A DNA stretch of 64,000 nt, from positions 2,108,001 through 2,172,000 of the forward strand of contig AP014633.1 in NCBI GenBank assembly GCA_000828835.1, written 5' to 3'. Positions 1 to 8,106 of the stretch are shown here, piece after piece (positions within the stretch are counted from its first letter, which is position 1; each line of letters starts with the position of its first letter). The notes beneath the pieces were generated by a model that worked only from the letters and a program-made list of their open reading frames with translations, made no database searches and was not told the origin of the DNA. The DNA is from Thioploca ingrica (GTDB lineage: Bacteria; Pseudomonadota; Gammaproteobacteria; Beggiatoales; Beggiatoaceae). The position numbers and the translations under genes are program-made.

Positions 1-538
1 CTAAGTCACCACCACGCTGACGGCTAGTGGGATCCAATGATCTTTGCATAGCTAATTGAGCAAAATCTTTGCCTTGCTGAATTTCAGCGATAGTAGCGAG
101 GGCTTCATCTCTCGTTTTGAGCAGAATATGACGAATTTTATATTGGCTAATGGGCTTGAATTTGTTGTGTTCTTCCCGGAGACGTTCATCACCGAGAGGA
201 TGTTTTTCATAATATTTTTCCATGGCGAATTCAAACAATGCTCGAGATTTAAGCTTCTCAAGTATTTTAAGAAAGCCATCGTCTTTATCTAAATTTTGTT
301 TCAGTGCCTCTTGTACGACCAATTCCCGATTGACTAGGTCATTAATAACAAACTCCTGGTTAGGTTGTGATGGAGCACCGGGTGGAATTCCAACATAATC
401 ATTGTAATCTTGCTGAGTAATTGTTTTATCATTAACGGTAGCTAGAACCGTTGCTGAGGTTTCCTCGGCCTGAATGACCATCCCATGGAACGAAATAGCA
501 CCCACTAATAAACTACCAACTAGCCAATGTTTATACAT
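1..538 (-). CDS. Parvulin-type peptidyl-prolyl isomerase, partial (C-terminus outside window)
   Basis: The reading frame runs from an ATG at 538 off the window start, so only the first 179 codons are present. The protein opens with MYKHWLVGSLLVGAIS, a signal peptide that would send it to the periplasm. It continues with a SurA/PpiC-like helical chaperone region (NDKTITQQDYNDYV, then LVNRELVVQEALKQ) and the start of a parvulin rotamase domain (YKIRHILLKTRDEALA, then FAQLAMQRSLDP). The family assists folding of envelope proteins by prolyl isomerisation. A GGAGG Shine-Dalgarno lies about 9 nt before the ATG, which supports this start. The active-site half of the rotamase domain lies outside the window, so catalytic competence cannot be judged. 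Confidence 0.85.
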   Translation of the reverse strand, partial: MYKHWLVGSLLVGAISFHGMVIQAEETSATVLATVNDKTITQQDYNDYVGIPPGAPSQPNQEFVINDLVNRELVVQEALKQNLDKDDGFLKILEKLKSRALFEFAMEKYYEKHPLGDERLREEHNKFKPISQYKIRHILLKTRDEALATIAEIQQGKDFAQLAMQRSLDPTSRQRGGDL

Positions 539-756
539 AGGCTTTTTCCTCCTTGTAATAAAGAAATCAACAGAAAAATTTTTAATAACCGATTTATTGA
601 GTAACCCATCATACTTTCTTTTTAGACGACTTGTGCAAATGACCAACCAATTACTATTAAGAAATGATTAACTCGCTAAACCAACCTAATTATAAAAAAT
701 TGTTTTACCAAAATATAGCTTGGCTTGTTTGATCCAAACTATAAATTTATATCTGG

Positions 757-1047
757 CTACTTATTTTCGGTGAAACTTTTTAATTGTACTTTGTCATTCA
801 GAAATTTGATATCAATGGTCATATTATCTCCTTTCCAAACTGCACTGGTACCAGATACTAAGCCGCCAATACCCGCTGATTTTGACTCAGTGGGTTCACC
901 AATAATAGCCTTAACCTCTTCTAAAGTCATGCCTTTTTGAATTTTCTGGTAATTTTCTTGATTGATTCTGGAAACACAGGCACCTAAAATAAAAAATAAA
1001 CCAATATAAAAAACAGATTTAAATAGTATCTTATTAAAATTACTCAC
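757..1047 (-). CDS. Small BamE/SmpA-like outer-membrane lipoprotein
   Basis: 96 residues. The N-terminal hydrophobic segment ends in a lipobox, FFILGAC, with the lipidated cysteine at about residue 24. The remainder has the BamE/SmpA/DUF3862-type pattern: YQKIQKGMTLEEVKAIIGEPTES, a helix followed by a turn, then a strand-rich part with a conserved tryptophan (VWKGDNMTIDIKFLNDKV). Proteins of this fold are small lipoproteins of the envelope; BamE itself belongs to the outer-membrane assembly complex. This one is smaller and more divergent than typical BamE and is better called BamE-like than bamE. It stands alone, about 220 bp from the foldase gene. Confidence 0.75.
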   Translation of the reverse strand: MSNFNKILFKSVFYIGLFFILGACVSRINQENYQKIQKGMTLEEVKAIIGEPTESKSAGIGGLVSGTSAVWKGDNMTIDIKFLNDKVQLKSFTENK

Positions 1048-1238
1048 AATTATTTTCTCTTACCTGTAAGAAAGATTCTGCAATTTAACAATCACCAGAC
1101 AGTTTCTTGAAAAAAATTATCTATGTCAAGAGGGATTAAAGAATGAGAATGTAATTAGCTAATTTCATTTGCAATGGTGAGCAAAGTGCGTTCTCCCTCA
1201 TATGTCAGACATGGCGTACCTTCGACCCAATCCTTAAC
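1048..1238. other. Intergenic stretch with in-frame extension of the DUF4276 frame
   Basis: No complete gene here. On the minus strand, directly after the TAA that ends the DUF4276 gene (1239-1241), the same frame stays open for 27 codons (VKDWVEGTPCLTYEGERT and onward) to a TAA at 1155-1157. It could be the remnant of a longer C-terminus or of a separate gene. There is no start codon or ribosome-binding site of its own. Confidence 0.4.
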
Positions 1239-1910
1239 TTAATGTAATAAATTTAATTGTTTAAAAGCGTCTCTTAGGTTATTTTTAAATTCTTGATAAG
1301 AAGATATTCTATCTAATTTGCTTAATGCTAATTTCTGTCCAATAATTTGATATAAATCAGAAATATCTAAGCCTTTCCCACGTTTTTGTTTAGTTAAATT
1401 TTCTTTAGCAATGCGAATAGCATTTTTTATAGTGTCTTTGGGATCTGCAATAGTTTCAGGTTCTCGATGAATACCTAAATCGCTATTTGATTTATTGGTG
1501 CCAATTTCACTTTTTAATAGTTCTTTGTCTGCTAACATCCACGCTTCTGTCATTTGAACTGGCACGATGGGTACTGCGATTTTGCAATACGCTTGTTCAT
1601 TTTTTTCATTCAAAGCATTTCTTGCTGGAATTATTTTAGTCTCAAACGCCCTTTGGTGAGTGGCTTCATCGGCATCAGTATGTAGACAAATTAAGGTGAT
1701 CCCATATTCTTCTTTTCCCTTCCTGGAAGCCTCAAGCACTTGTTCAACAAACCCCCGACCGGTTTTATCAATCTCGATAGTTTTAAGTTCGGTTTCTATT
1801 TGTCCTTTGCAGTCGAAAGCCAATTCGTCAAGTGTTCTTTTAACAATACTTTCTAAAAAACGAACATCTGTACGGCCTTCCGTAAACAATCCTGCCAATA
1901 TAAATACCAT
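1239..1910 (-). CDS. DUF4276 family Toprim-like protein, partner of the upstream AAA ATPase
   Basis: 223 residues. The N-terminus (FILAGLFTEGRTDVRFLESI) carries the Toprim-type acidic residue E11 in an EGxTDxxFL setting. A DxD pair, D79 and D81, sits in LICLHTDADE. These are the metal-binding positions expected for a Toprim nuclease/primase fold, and DUF4276 is regarded as Toprim-like. The gene starts 2 bp after the stop of the AAA ATPase gene (1913-3310), so the two are one transcription unit and probably translationally coupled. By analogy with OLD-type and PARIS-type systems, where an ATPase sensor works with a Toprim effector, a defence role is plausible but inferred. The stop codon lies in a repeat-like sequence and the frame continues beyond it (see 1048-1238). 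Confidence 0.75.
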   Translation of the reverse strand: MVFILAGLFTEGRTDVRFLESIVKRTLDELAFDCKGQIETELKTIEIDKTGRGFVEQVLEASRKGKEEYGITLICLHTDADEATHQRAFETKIIPARNALNEKNEQAYCKIAVPIVPVQMTEAWMLADKELLKSEIGTNKSNSDLGIHREPETIADPKDTIKNAIRIAKENLTKQKRGKGLDISDLYQIIGQKLALSKLDRISSYQEFKNNLRDAFKQLNLLH

Positions 1911-1912
1911 TA

Positions 1913-3310
1913 TTAATTGCCTAGATTGAGTTTTTCAAAGTCAGTCGTTTGTAAATATTCTTTTACAGTAGCTAAAGTTAATTTTCGTTCTTGTTCAGAA
2001 AACTCCAATGCCATTTGTTGAGGACTTTTGGTAACGGGGCTGATTTTAGTAATATTCATTTTAAGCCTCTTACCATTAATCTCTGAAGTAGCTGTTCTCA
2101 TCTGTGCGTACCAAATACTTACATTGGGTTCGTTTTGCCATTGAAGCATATTGTTGACCAATACTGGCGAATGTGTATTGATAATAACTTGACGCAAAGG
2201 CATTTCAGCATCATTAAAATTAGTGCTTAAATCTTTGAGTAACTCTGTCATGGCTTTGATACGAAATGGATGTATGCCATTTTCGGGTTCTTCAAAACAT
2301 AACAAGCCCGTGTGTTTATCATCATGTTCCAGAATGCACAACGCTAATATCCGCAACGTACCTTCAGACAACACTCTTGAAGAAAATTCCTTGTTATCTG
2401 CATCTTTGAGTGTTATCAAATATTGTTTATTTTCATTATCTTCTATGACGGAAACTTCTATAAAACTAGGTAGAAAACTATTTAATTTCCTAGAAATCTC
2501 TACCAGACTATATGAATCGACCTGTTGAATTCGATACAAAGTCGCTGCTAAATTCTTTCCGCTTGGCGTGATAGTATCTCCTCCACTGCGTTTATTGGTG
2601 GGTTGGCGCAAATCTTCAGGATTAAGTTGTAAAAACTTCCAACTTTTCATCTCCTCTTTAGCAGCTAATACATGTGGAAAATCAATCGTATCAAAACTGC
2701 TTAATACTGTTCGGGTGGCGTTGTTAAGAGGAAAACGTCTTTTATTTCCAGCCGTACCATCTTGAGGAACTAAAACCGTAAGAATGTCGTGTTCTGTGGT
2801 TGTTTGTATATAGGGTATACCTCTTTTGCCCGTTACTACTTTTGGTCGCCAAAGGTCACGGTTTTGCTTGGGAATAAGTTTGATCCACTTATCATCACGA
2901 TGATTTAATTTCTCTAATTGTTCATAGGTGACAGCTAAATCTTCAAGACCCGATGAATGGGTATACCGCTTAATTTTTAATTCATATCTCAATCTGGTAT
3001 ATTTCAATTCGGCTTCATTACCCCAAGCATCTTTAATTTTACGATTGACCAACATCTCAATCAGAAGATGTATTTCCGGCGCATAGTTACCATCGTCATA
3101 TTGAGTAAAAAGTTCTATAAATTCTCCACGCTGCTCGGTAAATGCTTTCTTCAGATTATCGGTTTCCGCTAACCGTGCTAACAGTTGCAAGGCATCAAAC
3201 AAATTACTTTTTCCGGAAGCGTTTGCACCAGCAATCACCGTAAACGGCGTAAATTCCATTTCAAAGTTATGGAAAGACTTAAAACCGCTTATTTTAATAT
3301 AAGTTATCAT
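1913..3310 (-). CDS. AAA family ATPase of the RecF/OLD-like (AAA_21) type
   Basis: 465 residues. MITYIKISGFKSFHNFEMEF is the typical RecF/SMC-like N-terminal strand pair. The Walker A is GANASGKSN at residues 28-36. A signature-like segment VLSEGTLRILAL, a Walker B LLCFEEPENGIHP and a switch histidine in INTHSPVL follow in the C-terminal half. The domain order is that of ABC-type ATPases with a large central insert, as in OLD nucleases, but there is no fused Toprim domain. The Toprim-like function is supplied by the next gene (DUF4276, 2 bp downstream). The pair probably senses DNA or an invader and activates the partner. This is inferred from architecture; the exact named system is not determined. 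Confidence 0.85.
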   Translation of the reverse strand: MITYIKISGFKSFHNFEMEFTPFTVIAGANASGKSNLFDALQLLARLAETDNLKKAFTEQRGEFIELFTQYDDGNYAPEIHLLIEMLVNRKIKDAWGNEAELKYTRLRYELKIKRYTHSSGLEDLAVTYEQLEKLNHRDDKWIKLIPKQNRDLWRPKVVTGKRGIPYIQTTTEHDILTVLVPQDGTAGNKRRFPLNNATRTVLSSFDTIDFPHVLAAKEEMKSWKFLQLNPEDLRQPTNKRSGGDTITPSGKNLAATLYRIQQVDSYSLVEISRKLNSFLPSFIEVSVIEDNENKQYLITLKDADNKEFSSRVLSEGTLRILALCILEHDDKHTGLLCFEEPENGIHPFRIKAMTELLKDLSTNFNDAEMPLRQVIINTHSPVLVNNMLQWQNEPNVSIWYAQMRTATSEINGKRLKMNITKISPVTKSPQQMALEFSEQERKLTLATVKEYLQTTDFEKLNLGN

Positions 3311-3487
3311 ATGATTTTTATCGATGGTTCAAACAACCCGCATTAGAGTAGAAAATAGTTTAGCCATTTCTTAGGTAGAGTTTATTTGCTTCTGTGCCTT
3401 TCGCTTGGCAGCCAACGTAAAGTGGATTAATGCAGCGTAACCTACCTTTTTCAAATATAATTATCGAAATTCAATGAATTAACTTAA

Positions 3488-4852
3488 TTACTTTTTACGA
3501 GAACGTTGCCAACCCGGAAGGGTTTGTTGCGGGCTACGGCTTAAAGTTAACATTTCCGGTGGCGTATTTTTAGTAATGGTAGAACCCGCACCAATCGTCG
3601 CACCAGCACCGACGGTGATGGGTGCAACGAGTTGCGTATCAGAGCCAATAAACGCACGATCCCCAATAATCGTTTTATGCTTATTAGCACCATCGTAATT
3701 ACAAGTGATCGTTCCCGCACCAATATTGACTTCACTACCCACTTCAGTGTCACCGATATAACTGAGGTGATTAATTTTGCTGTGGTGAGCCACGGTGGAT
3801 TTTTTAATTTCAACAAAGTTACCAATATGAACTTGTTCCGCTAACACCGTTTCCGGACGCAAGCGTGCAAACGGACCAATTCGACAACCGGGACCAATGA
3901 TGACATCTTCAATCACACAATGAGAGAAAATTTCGACTTCATCGGCAATTTGGGCATTTCGAATAACGGTATGGGGACCAATCTTGACTCGATTGCCTAG
4001 CTTAATTTCACCGGCTAAAATCACATTGACATCAATCGTCACATCACGTCCGGCTTGTACTGTACCTCGTATATCCAGCCGGGTTGGATCAATTAGCGTT
4101 ACCCCAGCTTGCATTAATTGAATGGCTTGCTGTTGTTGATAATAACGTTCTAACGTGGCTAATTGCAGACGATCATTGACACCCATAACTTCATAGCTAT
4201 CCGTTGAGCAAGTGGTGTGAATCGTCAAATTTTCCTGCACGGCTAAGGCAACGATATCAGTCAAATAATATTCGCCTTGCGCGTTATTATTATTGAGCAT
4301 CGTTAACCAACGACGTAAATAGGTCGCCGGCGCGATGAGAATACCGGCATTGACTTCCTTAATCTGTTTAACGGTATCATCTGCTTCTTTTTCTTCGACA
4401 ATTCGTGCGACTTGTCCTTGGCTATTTCTAACTATTCGACCATAGCCTTGCGGCTGTTCTAACTTTACGGTGAGGATGCCAAGACTGTGAGGATTGGTTA
4501 TTTGAGCACAAAGCTGTTGCAAGGTGTCTAGACGAGTGAGTGGTACATCGCCACACAGAATTAACACCAGCGCGTCATCGGTAATGTGTGGCATGGCTTG
4601 AGCCACCGCATGTCCCGTACCGAGTTGTTGAGTTTGTTCTACCCCAACAATAGGAAAATGTGCAAGGGTTTGAAGCACTTGTTGACCACCATGACCATAA
4701 ACAATATGGACACTTTCTGGCTGAAGTGCTAATGCGGTATCAACCACATGGTGAATCAGTGGCTTATTGGCAAGGCGATGTAAGACTTTGGGGAGGTCTG
4801 AATACATCCGTTTACCTAGCCCGGCAGCGAGGATAATAATAGCGAGTTTCAT
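3488..4852 (-). CDS. glmU: Bifunctional UDP-GlcNAc pyrophosphorylase / glucosamine-1-phosphate N-acetyltransferase
   Basis: 454 residues, the normal length for GlmU. The N-terminal uridylyltransferase domain shows LAAGLGKRMYSDLPKVL, QQLGTGHAVAQAMP and the metal-binding LCGDVPL. The C-terminal half is a left-handed beta-helix of hexapeptide repeats with NIGAGTITCNYDG and FIGSDTQLVAPI, the acetyltransferase core, ending in a basic tail. It makes UDP-N-acetylglucosamine for peptidoglycan and lipopolysaccharide in the cytoplasm. It is not next to glmS or the atp operon, its frequent neighbours elsewhere. It may be transcribed on its own; about 110 bp separate it from the upstream quartet that ends at 4964. 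Confidence 0.97.
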   Translation of the reverse strand: MKLAIIILAAGLGKRMYSDLPKVLHRLANKPLIHHVVDTALALQPESVHIVYGHGGQQVLQTLAHFPIVGVEQTQQLGTGHAVAQAMPHITDDALVLILCGDVPLTRLDTLQQLCAQITNPHSLGILTVKLEQPQGYGRIVRNSQGQVARIVEEKEADDTVKQIKEVNAGILIAPATYLRRWLTMLNNNNAQGEYYLTDIVALAVQENLTIHTTCSTDSYEVMGVNDRLQLATLERYYQQQQAIQLMQAGVTLIDPTRLDIRGTVQAGRDVTIDVNVILAGEIKLGNRVKIGPHTVIRNAQIADEVEIFSHCVIEDVIIGPGCRIGPFARLRPETVLAEQVHIGNFVEIKKSTVAHHSKINHLSYIGDTEVGSEVNIGAGTITCNYDGANKHKTIIGDRAFIGSDTQLVAPITVGAGATIGAGSTITKNTPPEMLTLSRSPQQTLPGWQRSRKK

Positions 4853-4963
4853 GGGATCTCGTCTTCAATGATGAACAGAAATAAGATTCTAAATCGGCGT
4901 GTGAAAAATCTTATTTTAGCAATTTTGCGTAGTTGAAGCCAAGCTTTTGGCTTGACCGATTCA

Positions 4964-5176
4964 TCAATTTAAGCGACAGTTCCCCGTCTCGGTATACACG
5001 GCCATGATATTTTGTAGCTCTTGTAGTAACAGGGTATTTTGGAAGGGGGTTAAATGTTGGGTTTCTGGTAGGCGCGTGCCTTGTTTTAGTTGTTGAATAA
5101 TCCTATTCACTTGCCGACAGCCTTGCTGACAAATTTGTTCTAAACAGGCTTGAACTTGAGTATCTTCGGTGATCAT
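4964..5176 (-). CDS. Hypothetical 70-aa protein, last gene of the hemerythrin quartet
   Basis: A longer frame opens at 5239, but the ATG at 5176 is preferred. It overlaps the stop of the preceding membrane-protein gene in an ATGA arrangement, giving 70 residues starting MITEDTQVQ. The short protein is mostly helical and contains CLEQICQQGC (three cysteines within ten residues) and one cysteine near the end. I do not recognise the family. Its strict coupling to hemerythrin, DUF2249 and NnrS-like genes suggests a role in the same nitric-oxide/oxygen-related process, and the cysteines could bind metal. That is inference only. Confidence 0.6.
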   Translation of the reverse strand: MITEDTQVQACLEQICQQGCRQVNRIIQQLKQGTRLPETQHLTPFQNTLLLQELQNIMAVYTETGNCRLN

Positions 5177-6516
5177 GAAGTCGGATTCTCCATCGGGGGT
5201 TTGGCGATTAATTGCCGACTGATTGACCAATACAGCCATAGGGCTCGATAAAGGTTATAAGTTAATAACGCAAATGTGAGCATGAGGCTGATACCCACAC
5301 CATAAATTAACTGGGAAGGATATAATGCTACCGTGATGAGAAGAATTAAGCTAATGAAATAAACCCGTAATTGGTAGCGTGCCCATCGATCAGGAATAAT
5401 TTGTTTCATATGCGGAATTTTTACGAGCTGAAGGGGAGTTAAAATATTCAGTTGTTGATTGTGTAAATGTAACCAGATGAGGAAAGGCACTATTTTATAC
5501 AACATCCCTTGGATAACGGGGAGTATAAAACCGGCGATAACCACGATCCCTAACTGAAGCGGATAACGCGGCGTGTGACTTAAATCCGACCACAGCAAAC
5601 CAGCTAACCCTAAAATAAAGCTAAATAATAATCCTATCATGCCCAGTCGCCAATAATCTAAAGTGACATCGGGTAATTTCCGTAATCGCCACTTTTGTAG
5701 TTGTAAAGTAATTAAGGCAAAGAGACTGAATTCAATGCCAATCAAATCCATTAATCCAAATAATATCCAAGAGAGATTAGGGTTAAATAACCAATAAAAT
5801 CCGCTCCAGGCTAATAAAGTTAAAAATATCAACGGTGTTAGCCAACGTTTAACGAGTGCCGGATAAGGTGGCGTCAGTTGGAACATCGGCACAACTTGAT
5901 AGGCGACACCAATAACCAGTAACCCGACCCAGCCGAGTAAACCCCAACTCAGATGTAAGTTAGTCAATTCTGCTAAAGAAGATAAGTTATAACCATACCC
6001 CAATCCAGTTCCGAGTACTAATCCCAGTACGACTGTTATGGCTAACGCTAACAATGCTAAACGCATTGCCGTGACAATCGCTGTGTTACTTTTAGCTCGG
6101 ATTAGACTATAACCGACAATACTAATAAAACCAAAGAAGCTGAGTCCCAATGAAAAAAGTGCAATCTGTATCAATACGACTTGTGTCGTCATCAAACCAC
6201 TGGTTAAGCTTAAACTACCGATAGTCAACAGCAGATGAAGTAAAGTACTAACGAGACGAGGATAAGGTACTGGTGAACCGACTAAAACCGGTAATAATTG
6301 CAAGAGGGCACCAAACATCACCATGCTAATAAAGCCTAAAGTGAGTAAATGAGTGAGCGTGATGACTTCTAGACTCCAGCGGCTACTGAAAATGGTCGGA
6401 CCACTATCCAGTAAAAATAAAGCCGCTAATATTCCAAATAAAGGTGCGGTGAGAAAAAAACGGAACGGGACAGATAAAGGTGGCGTTTGTTCTAGGGCCA
6501 GTTGAGCAGTATTCAT
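5173..6516 (-). CDS. NnrS-like / heme-copper oxidase subunit I-like membrane protein
   Basis: 447 residues with about twelve predicted membrane helices. Histidines lie in or near helices (THLLTLGFISMVMFGALLQLLPVL, LHLSWGLLGWVGLLVIGVAYQ, PFLIWLHLH), the pattern of NnrS and of the small stand-alone proteins related to subunit I of heme-copper oxidases. NnrS proteins are heme- and copper-containing membrane proteins of the nitric-oxide response. The ATG at 6516 overlaps the stop of the DUF2249 gene by 4 bp and the stop overlaps the 70-aa gene by 4 bp. Which of the two families it belongs to was not settled by inspection; the context fits nitrosative-stress relief or denitrification. Confidence 0.65.
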   Translation of the reverse strand: MNTAQLALEQTPPLSVPFRFFLTAPLFGILAALFLLDSGPTIFSSRWSLEVITLTHLLTLGFISMVMFGALLQLLPVLVGSPVPYPRLVSTLLHLLLTIGSLSLTSGLMTTQVVLIQIALFSLGLSFFGFISIVGYSLIRAKSNTAIVTAMRLALLALAITVVLGLVLGTGLGYGYNLSSLAELTNLHLSWGLLGWVGLLVIGVAYQVVPMFQLTPPYPALVKRWLTPLIFLTLLAWSGFYWLFNPNLSWILFGLMDLIGIEFSLFALITLQLQKWRLRKLPDVTLDYWRLGMIGLLFSFILGLAGLLWSDLSHTPRYPLQLGIVVIAGFILPVIQGMLYKIVPFLIWLHLHNQQLNILTPLQLVKIPHMKQIIPDRWARYQLRVYFISLILLITVALYPSQLIYGVGISLMLTFALLTYNLYRALWLYWSISRQLIAKPPMENPTS

Positions 6517-6776
6517 GCCGCATCAGTTTGAACAGCCAATTGAGCTTGGTGGTCATCACTACGCCAAATATAGATTTCAATCAGTGTCGTTTGCCCTGAT
6601 TTCGTTTTCCAGGCATAGCCGGTTCGAGTTAAAATCGGATAAAGTAAATGGGGTTCCATTCGGTGTAACACTTGTAGATATTCACCCGGTTGTAAAGTGG
6701 GAAGGGTAGCCAAAACCCGTTCTAATGGCTCACAGGGTTCTAATTGACTGACATCTAAAATACGCCTAAGCTTCAC
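6513..6776 (-). CDS. DUF2249 domain protein
   Basis: 87 residues. The sequence LDVSQLEPCEPLERVLATLPTLQPGEYLQVLHRMEPHLLYPIL matches the DUF2249 pattern, a small SirA/TusA-like fold often found beside hemerythrin and NnrS genes. It starts with GTG and the start overlaps the hemerythrin stop (GTGA), a translationally coupled junction. DUF2249 proteins have no settled biochemical role. The fold relation suggests a small carrier or regulator, possibly of sulfur or of heme-NO chemistry. The assignment to the family is firm, the function is not. Confidence 0.8.
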   Translation of the reverse strand: MKLRRILDVSQLEPCEPLERVLATLPTLQPGEYLQVLHRMEPHLLYPILTRTGYAWKTKSGQTTLIEIYIWRSDDHQAQLAVQTDAA

Positions 6777-7219
6777 ACTTTATTTCCGGGTTGATGGAGT
6801 TGCTCAAGCAAAGCAGGGAATTGGTGGCTTAACAAATTATCACTCATCGGGTAAAGGATTTGTTCCTCTTTGGCATTATGTTGTTGCATCAATATTAACA
6901 AAGTTTCCGCCAATCCTAAATACTGTTCTTGATCCGAGTGCGTAATACACGCTGCCATTTCAGTAAAAATTTGGCGCATTTGTTCATGTTCCATGCGCAT
7001 CACCGCCGTTGGTCCCCCCGTATGCCCCATATGATTTTCAACCTGAGGAAACAAGATTTGTTCTTCTCTGGTAAAATGTTGTTCCATAGCGGCTAGAAAA
7101 CGGTCAAAATCAGTAGTAGCGCGTTCCCATTGTGTTGTGGCTACACTCGCCTCGGTTTGAGCAAATAGCTTGTCACAATCATGGTGTTGCTGGCTAAGTA
7201 AAGTCGTAATGGTTTCCAT
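6773..7219 (-). CDS. Hemerythrin HHE domain protein
   Basis: 148 residues forming a four-helix-bundle hemerythrin-like domain. The iron ligands are visible: LLSQQHHDCDKLF, then FTREEQILFPQVENHMGH, MRMEHEQMRQIF and LMQQHNAKEEQILYPM. Such proteins carry a non-heme di-iron site and bind oxygen or nitric oxide, or repair iron centres damaged by NO, as YtfE does; this one lacks the extra N-terminal domain of YtfE. It is first of four overlapping genes that share a divergent promoter region with the Dnr-type regulator. The Dnr/FNR box at 7276-7289 lies about 60 bp upstream of its ATG and probably controls it. Confidence 0.88.
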   Translation of the reverse strand: METITTLLSQQHHDCDKLFAQTEASVATTQWERATTDFDRFLAAMEQHFTREEQILFPQVENHMGHTGGPTAVMRMEHEQMRQIFTEMAACITHSDQEQYLGLAETLLILMQQHNAKEEQILYPMSDNLLSHQFPALLEQLHQPGNKV

Positions 7220-7275
7220 TTTGTTATTCCTTAAATCAGAGAGTCACAGCATAAAAAAATACTGTAGAAGCAACC

Positions 7276-7289
7276 TTGATTCAAATCAA
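7276..7289. promoter_or_regulatory. FNR/Dnr-type operator between hemerythrin quartet and dnr
   Basis: TTGAT-TCAA-ATCAA is an exact match to the TTGAT-N4-ATCAA consensus for Fnr/Anr/Dnr regulators. With one extra base on each side it forms a 16-bp perfect palindrome. It lies midway between divergent start codons at 7219 and 7342, so one bound dimer can serve both directions. The neighbouring Dnr-type gene makes autoregulation likely. Confidence 0.88.
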
Positions 7290-7341
7290 GTCAATGAACT
7301 GTCGATATGATCCTGTCGCTGACTGCTATTAGGAGATCGTC

Positions 7342-8106
7342 ATGCAATCGCAATCTTGTTCGCAACTACCTTTAGTTGATCAAGAACTTAAACGTGTTTA
7401 CTTATTTGCTGGTTTGAATACACAGCAGTTAGAAAAAATTAAACAAAGTATGCGCCACTTGCTGCTGGCGGAAGGCGAAAGTTTATTTGAACAGGGTCAA
7501 CGGGCGGAACGCTTTTTTTTAGTGCGAGAGGGTCATATTAAATTACTGCGTTTGTCTTTAGAAGGCAGTGAAAAGGTTTTTGAAGTGATTGCCCCAACAC
7601 AAACGTTTGCTGAAGCCATTATGTTTATGCCCAATTCGATTTATCCAGTCTCTGCGCAAGCTATTGAACCAACTTCATTATTGACTTTTGAAAATAGAAT
7701 ATTTGTGGAAATTCTCAAAGAATCTTCTGACACTTGTTTTCGGTTAATGTTTCACATGAGTCGTCGTATTCGTCATTGGATCAATGAAGTCGATAATTTA
7801 ACCTTACAAAATGCCACCTATCGTCTTATCAGCTATATTTTATATCATATTCCCAATAATCACCAAGACTCCTATGAATTTAACTTGCCGATACCTAAAC
7901 AAGTCATTGCTTCGCGCTTATCCATTAAACCAGAAACTTTTTCGCGGATTTTAAATAGTCTCTGTCAAGAAGGCTTGCTGACGGTGACTGGACGGACTAT
8001 TCATATCCATCAAGTTGAGAAACTACGTTTATATGGTCAATCTGCATTGGTACCTAATGAACATTATGAAATTACTTGTCGGGATGGCTTATTGTCAAAG
8101 AAATAG
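7342..8106 (+). CDS. dnr: Crp/Fnr-family transcriptional regulator, Dnr type
   Basis: 254 residues. The cyclic-nucleotide-type sensor domain spans roughly residues 15-140 (GESLFEQGQRAERFFLVREGHIKLLR, then TFAEAIMFM). A dimerisation helix follows, and a winged helix contains IPKQVIASRLSIKPETFSRILNSLCQEGLL, the recognition helix with the E..SR type half-site contacts of Fnr relatives. The N-terminal cysteine set for an oxygen-labile FeS cluster is absent, which fits Dnr (heme-based NO sensing) rather than Fnr. AGGAG precedes the ATG. The adjacent perfect box and the divergent hemerythrin/NnrS-like genes support control of an NO or denitrification response. The effector is inferred. Confidence 0.85.
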   Translation: MQSQSCSQLPLVDQELKRVYLFAGLNTQQLEKIKQSMRHLLLAEGESLFEQGQRAERFFLVREGHIKLLRLSLEGSEKVFEVIAPTQTFAEAIMFMPNSIYPVSAQAIEPTSLLTFENRIFVEILKESSDTCFRLMFHMSRRIRHWINEVDNLTLQNATYRLISYILYHIPNNHQDSYEFNLPIPKQVIASRLSIKPETFSRILNSLCQEGLLTVTGRTIHIHQVEKLRLYGQSALVPNEHYEITCRDGLLSKK

